From CALXQW01 sp031553045 (GTDB taxonomy: Bacteria; Verrucomicrobiota; Verrucomicrobiia; Opitutales; Intestinicryptomonadaceae): a stretch of 5,647 nt of DNA. The stretch is taken from positions 1-5,647 of the forward strand of contig JAVBLZ010000022.1 in NCBI GenBank assembly GCA_031553045.1, given 5' to 3'. A program made the position numbers and the translations under genes. Under the pieces are notes generated by a model, which saw only the letters and a list, made by a program, of their open reading frames with translations, was not told the origin of the DNA and did no database searches. Shown here piece by piece: positions 5,591-5,647 of the stretch (its first letter is position 1; each line of letters starts with the position of its first letter).

Positions 5591-5608
5591 ACTTATATAT
5601 AAATAAGT
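5591..5608. repeat. Inverted repeat ACTTAT/ATAAGT
   Basis: Perfect six-base arms around a six-base AT centre (ATATAA). Could be an operator or simply an AT-rich dyad. Confidence 0.4.
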
Positions 5609-5621
5609 CCAAACGAATCGA

Positions 5622-5639
5622 GCATACGTTATAGTATGC
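5622..5639. repeat. Inverted repeat GCATAC/GTATGC
   Basis: Perfect six-base arms around a six-base centre (GTTATA). The flanks extend the dyad (ATC on the left, GAT on the right) with a two-base bulge. Arm and spacer lengths equal those of the dyad at 5591-5608, though the arm sequences differ. Confidence 0.45.
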
Positions 5640-5647
5640 GATATAAA

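Larger units (their letters stand above)
5143..5647. other. Non-coding right end of the window
   Basis: These 505 bases hold no convincing protein gene. The first part (5143-5400) is AT-rich. Its only structure is ATCAAG (5158-5163) facing CTTGAT (5187-5192), without a proper T-run, so the lysozyme-like gene has no clear terminator. From 5417 to 5639 there is a succession of short inverted repeats, a boxA-like element and a terminator-like hairpin, described separately. No tRNA, rRNA or CRISPR is visible; the conserved 5' end of 16S rRNA is not reached. Confidence 0.6.

Noticed and set aside
5143..5647. CRISPR array, tRNA or known riboswitch in the right end
   Set aside because: The inverted repeats differ in sequence and spacing, there are no repeat-spacer units, no cloverleaf or CCA end, and no riboswitch motif that I recognise.

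Overview
The window is AT-rich and carries four intact protein genes, all on the + strand, two probable gene wrecks and a structured non-coding right end. The best clue to the host is the protein at 1076-3094. It has a signal peptide, an autotransporter-type beta-strand repeat and a C-terminal PEP-CTERM sorting tag. That combination is typical of Verrucomicrobiota, especially Opitutales-like lineages. This placement is an inference from gene style; no marker gene is present. None of the four starts has a recognisable Shine-Dalgarno sequence, so initiation probably depends little on one.

Layout. 1-120: AT-rich leader with a TATAAT box directly abutting a run of 17 C. 121-735: an unrecognised 204-residue hydrophilic protein whose frame stays open back through the C-run. 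748-946: short broken coding remnants. 1023-1028: a TATAAT box before the PEP-CTERM gene (1076-3094), which ends at a strong hairpin terminator (3112-3155). 3179-3207: a promoter placed so that the next transcript may be leaderless. 3214-4071: a secreted endonuclease/exonuclease/phosphatase-family hydrolase with its catalytic motifs intact. 4072-4407: a probable terminator, a frameshifted remnant resembling a secreted-protein start, and the second copy of a 34-nt repeat also found at 843-876. 4408-5142: a membrane-anchored lysozyme/lytic-transglycosylase-like protein. 5143-5647: no convincing gene, but a dense series of short inverted repeats, a boxA-like element and a terminator-like hairpin.

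Three products (PEP-CTERM protein, EEP hydrolase, muralytic-like protein) act at or outside the inner membrane, so the theme is the cell envelope. Terminators and separate promoters suggest independent transcription rather than one operon. The most interesting points are the poly-C tract as a possible phase-variation switch for the first gene, the inverted-repeat cluster at the right end (candidate small RNA or rRNA leader), and the shared promoter-like 34-nt repeat.
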